Shown here in pieces: positions 1 through 11,445 of a DNA stretch of 47,880 nt. The position numbers and the translations under genes were made by a program. The notes under the pieces are model-generated. The model had not been told where the DNA came from. It saw nothing but the letters and a program-made list of their open reading frames with translations, and made no database searches. Source of the stretch: Rhodoluna limnophila (lineage in GTDB: Bacteria > Actinomycetota > Actinomycetes > Actinomycetales > Microbacteriaceae). Location of the stretch: positions 1 to 47,880 of the forward strand of contig CAMAXJ010000005.1 of NCBI GenBank assembly GCA_945862155.1, read 5' to 3'. Each line of letters opens with the position of its first letter. The stretch's first letter is position 1.

Positions 1-1
1 A

Positions 2-148
2 TACGCACAAGCAGTTCTTGGAGTCTTACTGGGATCATTTGTGGCAATGGGTGCCGGCGGAGCTTTACTCTGGCTGCGCGCTCGTTGGCATCTAAAGAAC
101 AAGCCCAGGACTAAAAAGACGAAGTCAAAGAGCCGATCCGCGAAATAG
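2..148 (+). CDS. C-terminal fragment of a membrane protein (truncated by window start)
   Basis: Open frame from base 2: YAQAVLGVLLGSFVAMGAGGALLWLRARWHLKNKPRTKKTKSKSRSAK*; one hydrophobic helix followed by a basic tail. Confidence 0.6.
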   Translation, partial: YAQAVLGVLLGSFVAMGAGGALLWLRARWHLKNKPRTKKTKSKSRSAK

Positions 149-1133
149 CCCTTAGATACTTCTTTTTGTATCCGCCTGACAAATACTCTGGCGAGAAGAC
201 TTCTGTTAGCCCTACCCCTGTAGAGCTAATGCTGACTTGAGATTCGTACAGCCTGTCGACAAAGGAAACGAACCTCAGTGCTGCTGACTGGTCGGTTAGA
301 ACGTGAGCCTTGGTTAAAACGACAGAATCGACCCCATCAATAAGTTTTAGAAACTTTGATGGGTGAACTTTTGCTAGGTGAGCAAGTAATTTGTCGAATT
401 CATCAACTGCAACCAACTGACCTTCGGAAACCTTCTGTTCAACGTGTCTCATGTAATCACTGGCGCCAAGAGGCTGAGTGTGTCCGTCGACAGGGCGGTG
501 ACGGTAGTCCTCGCCATCAACGCTGACAATCAAAAAGCGATCGGACATCGCCGAAATCTCTCTTGCAAAATCTTTAGCAGCGAACCTTCCTTGCCCTAAG
601 GCATTTGGAGGTGTGTTGGAAGTTGCTGCGAATCTAATCCCCTTTGCTCCCAGTTCGCTAAGCAGCCTAGACATCAACATGGTGTCCCCTGGATCGTCCA
701 GTTCAAATTCATCAATACACAAAAGTTCATAGTTGGAAAGCTGCTTTAGGGCATCTGCGAAACCAAGAAGACCAATCAAACTGGTGTAAGCAAGAAAGCT
801 ACCGAATGCTTTGGGTCCTTTGAAATCGTGCCAGATCGCTGCAAGCAAATGTGTTTTTCCAACGCCAAAGCCTCCGTCTAGGTAAATTCCTGCACTTTGC
901 GTGGTTTTTGACCTAGAGAACAATCCCTTGAGGCTAGATGGTCTAACAAACTCTCTTGCGGAGGCAACCGCTGCGGCCTGAGAAGGAAAGGATTGATCCG
1001 GCAGGTAGTTATCGAAGCGGGCTTTGGTAAACTCTCTAGGGGGTACCAGTTGACTGAGGACCTCTGACAAACTGGGATTGGGTTGAATTTCAACCAGGGA
1101 ACAAATAGCCCCTGAAGTGGTTGACAATGACAC
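111..1133 (-). CDS. zapE: AFG1-like ATPase / cell division protein ZapE
   Basis: Walker A GGFGVGKTHLLAA, IDEFELDDPGD, ATSNTPP; ZapE/AFG1 family organisation. GTG start at 1133. Confidence 0.88.
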   Translation of the reverse strand: MSLSTTSGAICSLVEIQPNPSLSEVLSQLVPPREFTKARFDNYLPDQSFPSQAAAVASAREFVRPSSLKGLFSRSKTTQSAGIYLDGGFGVGKTHLLAAIWHDFKGPKAFGSFLAYTSLIGLLGFADALKQLSNYELLCIDEFELDDPGDTMLMSRLLSELGAKGIRFAATSNTPPNALGQGRFAAKDFAREISAMSDRFLIVSVDGEDYRHRPVDGHTQPLGASDYMRHVEQKVSEGQLVAVDEFDKLLAHLAKVHPSKFLKLIDGVDSVVLTKAHVLTDQSAALRFVSFVDRLYESQVSISSTGVGLTEVFSPEYLSGGYKKKYLRAISRIGSLTSSF

Positions 1134-1180
1134 CGCCTAGTGTGGTCCCGAACAAGCCATCAGTCTACAAGGAGAATAAG

Positions 1181-2083
1181 TTGCCGATCAGCATAGACAG
1201 CAGTCCAAAATTTGCCGAGTACGCGAATCCGCGAGCACTTGTTAGCAGTGAATGGCTTGCCCAGAACTTGGGTGCTGAGGGACTAGTTGTATTGGAATCC
1301 GACGAGGACGTACTGCTTTATCAAACCGGGCACATTCCTTCCGCCCGCAAGATTGACTGGCACACAGATTTAAATGACAAAGACACCCGCGACTACATCG
1401 ACGGTGATGGTTTCGCATCGGTTATGTCGCGTCTAGGGATAAACCGTGATGACACAATCGTGCTCTATGGCGACAAAAGCAACTGGTGGGCGGCATACGC
1501 ACTCTGGGTCTTCAAACTCTTCGGTCACGAGGATGTTCGCTTGCTAGATGGCGGCCGCGATAAGTGGACCAGCGAAGGCCGCGAACTAACCAAAGAAACA
1601 CCTGAGGTCCAGGCCTCAAGCTACCCAGTGATTGAGCGAAACGATTCGACTCTGCGTGCATTCAGAGACGATGTCTTCACACACTTTGGCAAGCCGATGA
1701 TTGACGTTCGTTCACCCGAGGAGTACTCGGGAGAGAGACTTACAGCGCCGGGCTACCCTGACGAGGGTGCCTCTAGAGCAGGTCACATCCCAACTGCAGC
1801 ATCCGTTCCTTGGTCGAGAGCTTGTAACGAAGACCAGAGCTTCAAAGACCGTTCAGGACTTGAAGAGATTTACCTAAAGGGGGCATCCCTCGCTGGTCAT
1901 TCTGATGTGATTGCTTACTGCCGAATTGGTGAGCGTTCATCGCACACCTGGTTCGTTTTGAAGTACTTGATAGGTATTGAAAAGGTTAGAAACTACGACG
2001 GTTCCTGGAGCGAATGGGGTTCCCTAGTCAAAGCTCCAATCGCAGTTGGTGCCGAGCCTGGTTCAATTCCACAGCTGGTATAA
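1181..2083 (+). CDS. sseA: Thiosulfate/3-mercaptopyruvate sulfurtransferase (two rhodanese domains)
   Basis: Catalytic-loop Cys in YCRIGERSSHTW, DVRSPEEYSGE. ORF track starts at 1121, but AAGGAG followed by TTG at 1181 fits better and removes overlap with zapE. Confidence 0.85.
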   Translation: MPISIDSSPKFAEYANPRALVSSEWLAQNLGAEGLVVLESDEDVLLYQTGHIPSARKIDWHTDLNDKDTRDYIDGDGFASVMSRLGINRDDTIVLYGDKSNWWAAYALWVFKLFGHEDVRLLDGGRDKWTSEGRELTKETPEVQASSYPVIERNDSTLRAFRDDVFTHFGKPMIDVRSPEEYSGERLTAPGYPDEGASRAGHIPTAASVPWSRACNEDQSFKDRSGLEEIYLKGASLAGHSDVIAYCRIGERSSHTWFVLKYLIGIEKVRNYDGSWSEWGSLVKAPIAVGAEPGSIPQLV

Positions 2084-2515
2084 ATGTCGACACTTGAGAC
2101 AGCTGATCAGCTGATCAAAGACTTTGAAATCCTTCGGGATTCCGAGCGGCTGGATCTGTTGCTGGAATTTTCAGATGCCCTTCCTGAGCTCCCCCAAAGA
2201 TACGCTGACCATCCAGAACTCCTTGAGCGAGTTGAGGAATGCCAATCCCCTATCTTTTTGTTCGTTGAAATAGATGAACAAGGACTCACAAGACTTTTTT
2301 TCAGCGCACCGGCCGAGTCGCCGACAACGCGAGGCTTTGCCAGTTTGCTTTTTAGTGTTATCGATGGACTGCCCGTAAGCCAAGCATTGGCATTCGATCA
2401 AGATTTTCCCTTCAAGCTCTCGCTTTCGTCGGCTGTTTCCCTTCTTCGACTTCGAGGAATGCTCGGGATCCTCTCGCGCATCAAGCGTCAGCTTCGGGAA
2501 AAATCTCAGCAGTGA
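2084..2515 (+). CDS. SufE family protein
   Basis: SufE-like PQRYADHPELLERVEECQSPIFLFVEID; directly follows sseA stop. Confidence 0.85.
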   Translation: MSTLETADQLIKDFEILRDSERLDLLLEFSDALPELPQRYADHPELLERVEECQSPIFLFVEIDEQGLTRLFFSAPAESPTTRGFASLLFSVIDGLPVSQALAFDQDFPFKLSLSSAVSLLRLRGMLGILSRIKRQLREKSQQ

Positions 2516-3171
2516 TCAAACCAATCTTTGGTCTTGCTAAAGCCACAGGTGCATCTGATCCAAAATCATTGGCTACCGCCTATGGGACCTGGTCTGGGAT
2601 TCGCTCGAATCACGTAATCAGCCAGTCAGGAAGCTTTTGGGGAAGCGATGGATCCTCACGCTCAATTTCTAGCGCAGAGGACAGGGAACTTCTTGTCGAA
2701 ATTCGTTCGCACTCTGACCTGATTGTGGTTGATGCTGCTACTGCAAGGCGCGAACAGTATCGAACCCCGAGCTCTGGAGCGCGACTTGCAATCTTTTCCT
2801 TGAGCGGAAACTTCTCAGGCATCGAAGTAGTTGATGATCCGGCGACTTCGGTCTTTTTGTTTTCTAGCTCTCTAGAACAACTGAGCTCAATTAGTTCCAA
2901 GAATGTGCATGTTCAAATTCAGAGCGAACCCTTTGAAGGATTTCAAAGCTGGGCCAATGACAACGGGTTTCGCTCTATTCTGCTCGAGGCAGGACCAACC
3001 CTTTCAGCTAAAGCCTTTGAGGCGGGAATTGTTGGGCAATCGGCTATTACTAGGACTCCAATTGCCACAAACGATGCTCCCGAGACGTTGCAGAATCCCT
3101 TTGATGAAGACGCTGTCCTAGTTTCGTTAGCCCAGTGCGAGGATCACAGCTTTGCGCTATGGACTCATTGA
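2512..3171 (+). CDS. RibD C-terminal-domain / pyrimidine reductase family protein
   Basis: DHFR/RibD-like DLIVVDAATARREQYRTP and LLEAGPTLSAKAFEAG; 4-bp GTGA overlap with sufE. Confidence 0.7.
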   Translation: MIKPIFGLAKATGASDPKSLATAYGTWSGIRSNHVISQSGSFWGSDGSSRSISSAEDRELLVEIRSHSDLIVVDAATARREQYRTPSSGARLAIFSLSGNFSGIEVVDDPATSVFLFSSSLEQLSSISSKNVHVQIQSEPFEGFQSWANDNGFRSILLEAGPTLSAKAFEAGIVGQSAITRTPIATNDAPETLQNPFDEDAVLVSLAQCEDHSFALWTH

Positions 3172-3220
3172 CGGCGTGGCAGAAGGCTGACGCCTAGCCC
3201 GCCTCGTAAGGTTATTTGAA

Positions 3221-3790
3221 ATGCTTGAAATCTCTGATAAAACTGACACGACCGCTGACTTTCAGCTTGCGGTGATGTCCCTGCGCCAGGCAAACATTCG
3301 CGAAGGCGTGAACATTACAGAGATCCCCTCCCCCGACAAGATTGCCAAATACTCGGTTGCTTTGGCCGCCAACATCGGTATTGACGCTCACGAGAATAGA
3401 TCAGATCAGGGAACAGGTCGTTTCGTCCTTCTAAACTCTGACGAACCCCAAGAGGGTTGGGGTGGCAACTACCGAATCATTTGCTTCGCAAAATCTCCCA
3501 TAGAAACCGACATCGGACAACACGAACTAATCACGGACGTTTGCTGGGCCTGGCTGGAAGATGCTCTTCGCAGCCGCTCAGCGGGTTACTCTTTAGAAGC
3601 TGGAACTATAACCAGAATCATCTCTCAGGGATACGGGTCCATTTCTGGGCACAGCGATCATGCTGAGCTTGAATTGCGAGCTTCCTGGTCTCCTACTGAC
3701 AATAACTTCTCTGCACACCTTGAGGCCTGGCAAGACCTGCTTTGCATGATGTCTGGCCTTCCACCTGAATCTGGAATCAGCAGAATCTAA
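3221..3790 (+). CDS. DUF3000 domain-containing protein
   Basis: DUF3000-like sequence upstream of rnd, a conserved actinobacterial arrangement. Confidence 0.75.
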   Translation: MLEISDKTDTTADFQLAVMSLRQANIREGVNITEIPSPDKIAKYSVALAANIGIDAHENRSDQGTGRFVLLNSDEPQEGWGGNYRIICFAKSPIETDIGQHELITDVCWAWLEDALRSRSAGYSLEAGTITRIISQGYGSISGHSDHAELELRASWSPTDNNFSAHLEAWQDLLCMMSGLPPESGISRI

Positions 3791-5092
3791 TTGTCTGAAT
3801 CACCCGAAGCACCGGAGCTTCCAGAACTTCCACTGCTTCAGCACCCTCGCGCAGAAACCAGACTAATTGCTGACGAAAGCACACTCCAAGACGCTGTTGA
3901 CGCTTTGAAGGCCACCACTGGATCGATAGCCATTGATGCTGAACGCGCTTCGGGATTCAAGTACTCTCAACGCGCATACCTGATTCAAATTCGAGCAGCG
4001 AACTCAGAGATTTTCCTGATTGACCCTGTAGCCAGCCCGGAAATGGCAAGCTCAAAACCGTTTCAGGAGCTTGCAGCACTGATGCGAGATCGCGAATGGA
4101 TTTTGCATGCCGCCACACAAGATCTGCCTTGCCTGAATGAGATAGGACTGTATCCAGGCTCAATTTTTGACACCGAACTTGCTGGACGTCTAGCAGGCGC
4201 GCCTCGTGTTGGTCTGGGTTCACTAACCGAATCGTTACTGCAGTTCCGACTTGCAAAGGAACATTCCGCTGCGGACTGGAGCACTAGACCGCTGCCCGAG
4301 TCCTGGTTGAATTATGCAGCACTTGACGTTGATGTCCTACATGAACTGGCAATTGCAGTTAAAGAGCTTCTGAACCAACAAGGGAAACTTGATTGGGCAA
4401 ACCAGGAATTTGCCTCACTCATGAGTTTCAAACTTAGACCACAGAGAATCGATAAATGGCGTGGCATCACCGGGCTACATAAAGTCCAAGACAGGCTCTC
4501 CCATGAAATTGCTAGGCAGCTCTGGAGAGCTAGAGAAACGCTAGCTCAGAAGATGGATGTCGCTCCAGGAAGGCTGATCCCCGACTCCTCAATCCTGGTC
4601 GCTGCAACCCAAAAACCTAAAACGCGACCAGAACTGGCAGCAATGAAGTCCTTTTCAGGTCGAGCAAGCCGTTCTTATCTAGACCTCTGGTGGGATGCAG
4701 TTCAATCGGCACTGAAAGCAACTGAGCTACCGAGTCTAAAACCTGAGAAAACTGATGCCATTCCCAACCACCGCAATTGGATAACAAAGTTTCCTGAAGC
4801 CGATCGTCGACTAAAGCACGCCAAAGCGTCGCTGATTGAACTATCCGAGCAAAAGTTGGTGCCGCTAGAGAACTTGCTTACCCCTGAGATTTTGCGTCAG
4901 GTTAGCTTTAGTCCTCCGGAGAATTTTACGAGAGAAACTCTTTCTGCGAAGCTGCATGAGCTGGGTGCTAGAAACTGGCAAGTTGAGCTAACTGCCCAGT
5001 TGATTTTTGATGCCTTTAATCTTGCGAAGACAGCTCCGGTCGATCAGACATCGGCTGATCTCCTGGCACCGGACGAGCATGAGGAACTCTAG
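3791..5092 (+). CDS. rnd: Ribonuclease D (DEDD 3'-5' exonuclease plus HRDC)
   Basis: [45 protein letters not shown] start abutting DUF3000 stop. Confidence 0.9.
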   Translation: MSESPEAPELPELPLLQHPRAETRLIADESTLQDAVDALKATTGSIAIDAERASGFKYSQRAYLIQIRAANSEIFLIDPVASPEMASSKPFQELAALMRDREWILHAATQDLPCLNEIGLYPGSIFDTELAGRLAGAPRVGLGSLTESLLQFRLAKEHSAADWSTRPLPESWLNYAALDVDVLHELAIAVKELLNQQGKLDWANQEFASLMSFKLRPQRIDKWRGITGLHKVQDRLSHEIARQLWRARETLAQKMDVAPGRLIPDSSILVAATQKPKTRPELAAMKSFSGRASRSYLDLWWDAVQSALKATELPSLKPEKTDAIPNHRNWITKFPEADRRLKHAKASLIELSEQKLVPLENLLTPEILRQVSFSPPENFTRETLSAKLHELGARNWQVELTAQLIFDAFNLAKTAPVDQTSADLLAPDEHEEL

Positions 5093-6962
5093 AACCTAGA
5101 ACCTGGGCAACTATCTCCCTAGAAATACTTTGTGCGGTCAGGCCGACCCTTTCAAGAATTTCATTCCGTGAGGCATGCTCCAAGAATTCATCCGGTAGAC
5201 CAATCTCACTCAGAGCGGTGTCAATCTGTGCGGCTCGAAGATCTTGGCGAACTCTCGTTCCGATACCCCCGACTCGAATACCGTCTTCGATGGTCACAAC
5301 CAAACGATGATCAGCGGCCATCTTGACGATCGATTTCGGAACTGGGATTACCCATCGAGGGTCAACCACAGTTGAGCCGATTCCCTGATCTGAAAGCATC
5401 TTGGCAACCTGAATTCCAGTTTCCGCCATTGCGCCAACGGTGAGAATCAAAACATCCTTTGCTGAAGATTCGTAAAGAACATCTACGCCATCTTCGAGCC
5501 TTCTAATTGCCGGCAACTCGTTGGCGACAGTACCTTTCGAAAAGCGGATTACTGTTGGCGCATCAGCGATTGCAACAGCTTCGGTCAGCTGTTCTCTCAG
5601 GCGAGTTTCATCACGGGGGGATGCAATTCGTATTCCCGGCACAATCTGAAGCATCGCAAGATCCCACATTCCGTGGTGGCTGGCGCCATCTGGCCCGGTC
5701 ACTCCAGCGCGGTCGAGCACAAAGGTGACACCTGCCTTATGAAGAGCAACATCCATCAAGACTTGGTCAAATGCCCTATTCATAAATGTTGCGTACACCG
5801 CAACTACAGGGTGTAGACCACCAAAAGCCATTCCTGCAGAAGATGTAACAGCGTGCTGTTCGGCAATTCCAACGTCGAAGACTCTATCTGGATATTTTGC
5901 AGCGAATTTGTGCATACCCACTGGAATAAGCATCGCCGCAGTGATTCCAACCACTGACTTGTTCTTATCCGCAATGGAAACTAGTTCGTCAGCAAAAACT
6001 GAGGTCCAGCTCATCTTTCCTGAGGACTCTATAGAAACTCCAGTATCTGGATCAATTTGTCCAACCGCGTGGAACTGATCAGCTTCGTCGCTTACGGCAG
6101 GGTCATAACCCTTACCTTTTTGCGTGATGGCGTGAACAATCACTGGGTTGGCGTACTTCTTGGCTTGATTTAGGGCAGCTTCCATCGCGTGTAGGTCGTG
6201 CCCATCAACTGGACCGATGTACTTCAAGTCGAGGTTTGGAAACATACCCTTTGGTGCAAAAGATCCCAGAAGACCTTTACCTGCTCCGCGAATAGTTGAG
6301 TAAGCCATCCGACCGATTGTTCCAAATTTGAAAAATACCTTCTTGCTCAGGCGGTACAGACGACGGTAGAACTTTTCAGTTCGAATTCCATTCAGGTACC
6401 TAGCCAATCCACCAATTGTTGGGGCATATGAGCGACCATTGTCGTTGACAACTATCACAAGCTTGCGGTCGTTGTCATCGGAAATGTTGTTAAGCGCTTC
6501 CCAGGTCATGCCTCCGGTTAGCGCGCCATCGCCAACAACCGCGATTACGTAGCGGTCGTTTTGATCAGTGAGTTTGTATGCTTTGGCAATTCCATCTGCC
6601 CAGGAAAGTGATGATGAGGCGTGCGAGCTCTCAACTATGTCGTGCACGGACTCTGATCGCTGCGGGTATCCGGCAAGACCGTCTTTTTGGCGAAGGGTGT
6701 CAAAATCTTTTCGTCCCGTTAGGATTTTGTGCACGTAGGACTGATGTCCGGTATCGAAAACGATGCTGTCATTTGGTGAGTCAAAAACTTTGTGAATAGC
6801 GATAGTGGTTTCAACAACACCCAAGTTTGGGCCTAGGTGGCCTCCGGTTTTTGCAACTTTGGCAATAAGAAAATCCCTGATCTCCTGTGCAAGCTCAAGA
6901 AGCTGTTTGTGCGTCAGAGTCTTTAGGTCCTCAGGACCGTTCACTGAATCTAGAATCGCCAT
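5016..6962 (-). CDS. dxs: 1-deoxy-D-xylulose-5-phosphate synthase
   Basis: [51 protein letters not shown]. Start reassigned from 7094 to ATG at 6962 ([13 protein letters not shown]), outside acnA. Confidence 0.96.
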   Translation of the reverse strand: MAILDSVNGPEDLKTLTHKQLLELAQEIRDFLIAKVAKTGGHLGPNLGVVETTIAIHKVFDSPNDSIVFDTGHQSYVHKILTGRKDFDTLRQKDGLAGYPQRSESVHDIVESSHASSSLSWADGIAKAYKLTDQNDRYVIAVVGDGALTGGMTWEALNNISDDNDRKLVIVVNDNGRSYAPTIGGLARYLNGIRTEKFYRRLYRLSKKVFFKFGTIGRMAYSTIRGAGKGLLGSFAPKGMFPNLDLKYIGPVDGHDLHAMEAALNQAKKYANPVIVHAITQKGKGYDPAVSDEADQFHAVGQIDPDTGVSIESSGKMSWTSVFADELVSIADKNKSVVGITAAMLIPVGMHKFAAKYPDRVFDVGIAEQHAVTSSAGMAFGGLHPVVAVYATFMNRAFDQVLMDVALHKAGVTFVLDRAGVTGPDGASHHGMWDLAMLQIVPGIRIASPRDETRLREQLTEAVAIADAPTVIRFSKGTVANELPAIRRLEDGVDVLYESSAKDVLILTVGAMAETGIQVAKMLSDQGIGSTVVDPRWVIPVPKSIVKMAADHRLVVTIEDGIRVGGIGTRVRQDLRAAQIDTALSEIGLPDEFLEHASRNEILERVGLTAQSISREIVAQVLGSRVPHARPVPGDQPMSDRPELSSQD

Positions 6963-6996
6963 CTTTATTCCAACTTCTTTGTAGGTACTTCTATTC

Positions 6997-9678
6997 CTAG
7001 GCCGATACCAGGGAACGAAGGACATACTGCAGAATTCCTCCATGCCTAAAGTAGTCGGCTTCTCCAGGAGTGTCGATACGAAGTACCGCATCAAAGCGCA
7101 CTTCCACCTTGCCAGCGGCCGAATGACCCGAAGGCTTGGCCGTCACCTTCAGGGTCTTTGGGGTTACCCCTTTGTTGAGAGCATCAACACCATCAATCTC
7201 AAAGATTTCAGTTCCGTCAAGACCCAAGCTGTCAGCCGAGCTACCCGCAGGGAACTGAAGAGGCAAAACACCCATTCCAATCAGGTTGCTGCGGTGAATG
7301 CGCTCGAAGCTTTCGGTGATTACTGCCCGAACACCAAGCAAACTAGTGCCTTTAGCAGCCCAGTCCCTGGAGGAACCAGAACCGTATTCCTTGCCAGCCA
7401 AGATCACTAGCGGCGTTGCCTCTGCCTGATAGTTTTCACTCGCGTCATAGATAAATGCCTGAGCACCGTCTGCTTTTGTAAAGTCCCTGGTGTAGCCACC
7501 TTCGACATTGTTCAACAACTGGTTGCGAAGGCGAATGTTTGCAAAGGTTCCGCGAATCATCACTTCGTGATTTCCGCGGCGAGATCCGTAGCTATTGAAA
7601 TCAACTCTTGATACACCGTGGTCAGTTAAGTACTTTCCAGCAGGAGAATCTCCCTTGATGGAACCGGCTGGGCTGATGTGGTCGGTAGTTACAGAATCGC
7701 CCAACTTGGCAAGAACTCTCGCGCCCGAAATGTTTGTAACAGGTGATGGGTTCATCGTCATGCCATCGAAGTAAGGAGGCTTTCTTACGTAAGTGGACTT
7801 AGCGTCCCATGCGAAGGTATCTCCGGTCGGAGTTTTCAAAGACTGCCAACGCTTGTCACCTTCAAATACACCGGCATACTGCTTAGTGAACATCCCGGAG
7901 TTGATAGAAGAATCTATGGTGTCCTGGACTTCAGTTGGAGTTGGCCAGATGTCCTTTAGGTATACCTCAGAGCCATCAGAGCCAGTGCCAAGGGAATCCT
8001 TCTCAAAGTCAAAGTCCATAGTTCCAGCCAGAGCGTAGGCAATAACTAGAGGGGGTGAAGCTAAGTAGTTCATCTTCACATCTGGATTGATACGGCCTTC
8101 AAAGTTTCTGTTTCCGGAAAGAACAGCGGTCACCGCTAGGTCATTTGCGTTTACAGCGTCTGAAATTTCCTGATCCAATGGACCGGAGTTTCCAATACAG
8201 GTGGTGCAACCGTAGCCAACTAGTTGGAAACCTAGGGCGTCGAGATCCTTGGTAAGACCTGATTTGTCGTAGTAGTCGGTAACAACTTTTGAGCCCGGCG
8301 CCAGAGAAGTCTTTACCCATGGCTTGGCACTTAGCCCCTTGGCAACTGCTTTTCTTGCTAACAAACCTGCGGCAAGCATTACAGATGGGTTGGAAGTGTT
8401 GGTACAAGAAGTAATGGAGGCGATGCTCACATGGCCGTGATCCATTGCGAAATTCTTACCCTTTACCTGAGCAGGGTTTGAGGCAACCGCCGAGTATGCC
8501 TTGATGTCTTCTGAAAACTTACGCTTGGATGCAGAAAGTTCAATGCGATCCTGCGGACGTTTAGGTCCTGCTATAGAAGGCACAACTGTCGAAAGATCTA
8601 GCTCTAGGTACTCGCTGTAGCGAGGCTCAATTGAAGAGTCGTGCCACAAGCCTTGGGCCTTGCTGTAAGCCTCCACCAGAGCAATCTCTTGTTCTGAACG
8701 ACCAGTGAAACGAAGGTAATCCAAGGTCACGGAGTCGATTGGGAAAATCGCAACGGTGGAACCAAACTCCGGGCTCATGTTTCCAATGGTGGCTCGATTT
8801 GCCAGCGGAACAGAGGCAACGCCGGCTCCATAGAACTCCACGAATTTTCCAACCACACCGTGCTTACGAAGTTGCTCGGTGATTGTTAGAACTACGTCGG
8901 TAGCAGTTGCCCCCATTGGGATTTGGCCAGTTAGCTTGAAGCCAACAACTTTTGGAATCAGCATGGAAACTGGCTGGCCAAGCATCGCAGCCTCGGCTTC
9001 GATTCCTCCAACTCCCCAACCCAGAACTCCAAGGCCGTTGACCATGGTGGTGTGCGAGTCGGTGCCGACGCAAGAGTCAGGGTAAGCCTGCAAAACCCCA
9101 TCAACTTCGCGGGTCATCACTGTACGGGCAAGGTATTCAATGTTTACCTGGTGGACAATTCCAGTGCCCGGAGGAACCACTTTGAAATCATCAAAGGCCA
9201 TCTGCCCCCAACGCAAGAACTGGTAGCGCTCTGCGTTTCTCTGGTATTCGAACTCCACATTGCGCTCAAAGGCATCTGCTGATCCGGCCACATCAATAAC
9301 AACCGAGTGATCGATAACTAATTCTGCGGGTGCAAGCGGGTTGATCTTTTTTGGATCTCCCCCAAGTTGAACCATCGCCTCGCGCATAGTGGCAAGGTCG
9401 ACAACGCATGGAACGCCGGTGAAGTCCTGCATGATCACTCGAGCAGGAGTGAACTGAATTTCAGTGTCTGGCTCTGCCTTTGGGTCCCAATCGATAATGG
9501 ATTTGATGTGGGAGGAAGTCACGTTGGCGCCATCTTCGGTTCGAAGGAGGTTCTCGAGCAAAATCTTGAGGCTGTAAGGGAGTGTCTTAGCTTCAAGCTT
9601 GGACATGTCAAAGATTCGGTACTTCTTACCCGAAACCTCTAGCTCGCGCGCAACGCCGAAACTATCTACCTTGGACAC
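6997..9678 (-). CDS. acnA: Aconitate hydratase A
   Basis: [50 protein letters not shown]; 893 aa; GTG start with GGGAG upstream. Confidence 0.97.
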   Translation of the reverse strand: MSKVDSFGVARELEVSGKKYRIFDMSKLEAKTLPYSLKILLENLLRTEDGANVTSSHIKSIIDWDPKAEPDTEIQFTPARVIMQDFTGVPCVVDLATMREAMVQLGGDPKKINPLAPAELVIDHSVVIDVAGSADAFERNVEFEYQRNAERYQFLRWGQMAFDDFKVVPPGTGIVHQVNIEYLARTVMTREVDGVLQAYPDSCVGTDSHTTMVNGLGVLGWGVGGIEAEAAMLGQPVSMLIPKVVGFKLTGQIPMGATATDVVLTITEQLRKHGVVGKFVEFYGAGVASVPLANRATIGNMSPEFGSTVAIFPIDSVTLDYLRFTGRSEQEIALVEAYSKAQGLWHDSSIEPRYSEYLELDLSTVVPSIAGPKRPQDRIELSASKRKFSEDIKAYSAVASNPAQVKGKNFAMDHGHVSIASITSCTNTSNPSVMLAAGLLARKAVAKGLSAKPWVKTSLAPGSKVVTDYYDKSGLTKDLDALGFQLVGYGCTTCIGNSGPLDQEISDAVNANDLAVTAVLSGNRNFEGRINPDVKMNYLASPPLVIAYALAGTMDFDFEKDSLGTGSDGSEVYLKDIWPTPTEVQDTIDSSINSGMFTKQYAGVFEGDKRWQSLKTPTGDTFAWDAKSTYVRKPPYFDGMTMNPSPVTNISGARVLAKLGDSVTTDHISPAGSIKGDSPAGKYLTDHGVSRVDFNSYGSRRGNHEVMIRGTFANIRLRNQLLNNVEGGYTRDFTKADGAQAFIYDASENYQAEATPLVILAGKEYGSGSSRDWAAKGTSLLGVRAVITESFERIHRSNLIGMGVLPLQFPAGSSADSLGLDGTEIFEIDGVDALNKGVTPKTLKVTAKPSGHSAAGKVEVRFDAVLRIDTPGEADYFRHGGILQYVLRSLVSA

Positions 9679-9735
9679 AAATTACTCCCTATTTCCCATA
9701 GACCCAGTGGGCCCTAATCTCTAAAAATACCATCC

Positions 9736-10407
9736 CTAGCGGGGCTTTAATACGGTAGCCCTAAGCATCAACCAGGTGCTAACGATCACCAAAGCGTATA
9801 GCGGTGGGCCCATTGCTACACGCGCCGTTGCTAGTAGTTCTGTGTTTCCAGCAAAGTAAAGGGGTAGCTGGATAGCCAGCCTGAGGGCAAAAAACCCAAC
9901 CCAAAATGCAGTGACGCCTGAGTAGATAGCTAGTACTTTCCTATTTTTTCGCCAGCTCGTATCGTGGCCTCGAAGTACTTCCACCAAGACACCGATTATT
10001 GGCCACCGAACCAAAATTGAAAGCAAGAGCACAGATCCGTAGACGGCGTTTGTGACAAACCCAGGAATGAAATAGTCAACCGCTTGACCGCCCTCCCGCA
10101 AAGCTAACCAAGCTGCAAAGCCAACTGCCAACGCGCCAATCAATGCACTGGATGCGGACTTGCGAGTAATCAATCGGTAAAGAATAAATAGTGCGGAAGT
10201 GCCTCCCGCAAGTGATACCGAAATCACAGCTTCTCCCGTCAACGCGAAGCTGGTTCCAAAGAGCACGCTTGGCAGGATTGTCTCAACTACGCCGAGCCAA
10301 CCTCCCATGCCGGCAAGTAAAGACTTTTTGTCAAACTGGAGATTTCCATTGTCAGCACTGACGCCTAGCTTCTTGGCAGCGGATTCGCGTAGTTCATCAT
10401 TTGACAT
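9736..10407 (-). CDS. DUF3159 domain-containing membrane protein
   Basis: Multi-TM protein with DUF3159-like sequence next to DUF3710 and dut. Confidence 0.75.
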   Translation of the reverse strand: MSNDELRESAAKKLGVSADNGNLQFDKKSLLAGMGGWLGVVETILPSVLFGTSFALTGEAVISVSLAGGTSALFILYRLITRKSASSALIGALAVGFAAWLALREGGQAVDYFIPGFVTNAVYGSVLLLSILVRWPIIGVLVEVLRGHDTSWRKNRKVLAIYSGVTAFWVGFFALRLAIQLPLYFAGNTELLATARVAMGPPLYALVIVSTWLMLRATVLKPR

Positions 10408-10985
10408 CAGGAAATCGCTTTTTTCGCTGCAGCAGGAGCAATAAGTTGAAGCAATTCCTTTGGGGGCATTGGAGCAACGCCTCTCATGACTATCACCGAG
10501 CGGAAGATGTCAATCATGTAAGTCATGGCAAGGGTGTCGGCCAGCGCTGGGCCTGAGATAACTCCGCGAAGAAACCACTTCGGACCATCAACTCCGATGA
10601 ACTTTGCAAGTCTGAAGCTTCCGTCACGAGTTGGTATTTGAGCGTTTAGCTCGGGACCTAATGGGCCAACGACGGTTTCAGTTTTGCCGTTCTGGGACTG
10701 AATTGAGCTATCAAGCGCTGCTCGAATGTCGTGCCAGATACCCTCACTCCCAGGGGCGCTAAAAGCCTGCAGCTGCAAAGACGAGCCCTGGTGATCAACC
10801 GTTAGAGCAACGATGCGACTTGATACCTCCTCGACTTCAAGCTTTAAACTCACATCATCACGAATCGGGATTTGAAGCGCACCAAAGTCAACGGAAGGCT
10901 TTAGTTGAATCACTTCGCTGGAGTCAAATGGGCCAGCTGAAACCCGATCAATGGGTGCTGACTTTGAATTTCCGTACTCGAGCAT
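10407..10985 (-). CDS. DUF3710 domain-containing protein
   Basis: DUF3710-like VRLEV-type and WFLRGVISGPA motifs; adjacent to dut as in other Actinobacteria. Confidence 0.78.
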   Translation of the reverse strand: MLEYGNSKSAPIDRVSAGPFDSSEVIQLKPSVDFGALQIPIRDDVSLKLEVEEVSSRIVALTVDHQGSSLQLQAFSAPGSEGIWHDIRAALDSSIQSQNGKTETVVGPLGPELNAQIPTRDGSFRLAKFIGVDGPKWFLRGVISGPALADTLAMTYMIDIFRSVIVMRGVAPMPPKELLQLIAPAAAKKAIS

Positions 10986-11420
10986 TTAGGCTCGACCACT
11001 CGAACCGAAACCAGTTTCGCCACGTTCGCTATCGGGGAGCTTGTCAACTGCAGTGAAAACAGCTTTCTCGACCGATTGAATCAGAAGCTGGGCGATCCGA
11101 TCGCCCGCGGCAATCTCAAAATCAGTATCGGAACTGTTGTACAAAATCACCATAATCTCGCCGCGATATCCGGCATCAATTGTTCCAGGTGTATTTAGCA
11201 CCGTTATGCCGTGCTTTGCTGCCAAACCTGATCTCGGGTGAACTAAACCTACATAGCCATTGGGAAGGGCTATCGAAACTCCGGTGGGTACTATTACTCT
11301 AGACCGCGCTGGGACAGTGGTTGCAACAATAGAGCGCAGGTCAGCGCCCGCATCTCCTGGCTTGGCATAGACGGGCTCAAACCCCTCTGGGGCGGTTATC
11401 AATACTCGAACTTCACTCAT
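10986..11420 (-). CDS. dut: dUTP diphosphatase
   Basis: GDAGADLRS, HPRSGLAAKHGI, GTIDAGYRGEI, GDRIAQLLI, RGETGFGSSGR; start refined to ATG at 11420. Confidence 0.96.
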   Translation of the reverse strand: MSEVRVLITAPEGFEPVYAKPGDAGADLRSIVATTVPARSRVIVPTGVSIALPNGYVGLVHPRSGLAAKHGITVLNTPGTIDAGYRGEIMVILYNSSDTDFEIAAGDRIAQLLIQSVEKAVFTAVDKLPDSERGETGFGSSGRA

Positions 11421-11432
11421 CAGATGACAGCG

Positions 11433-11439
11433 TAATCTA
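11433..11439. promoter_or_regulatory. Symmetric TANNNTA -10-like motif shared by dut (minus) and DUF3093 (plus)
   Basis: TAATCTA: plus TAATCT + 7 nt + GTG 11446; minus TAGATT 13 nt upstream of the dut ATG. Intergenic gap is only 25 bp. Confidence 0.5.
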
Positions 11440-11445
11440 GAAACT

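Noticed and set aside
7042-7410. 122-aa plus-strand ORF inside acnA
   Set aside because: Antisense of the conserved C-terminal aconitase domain.
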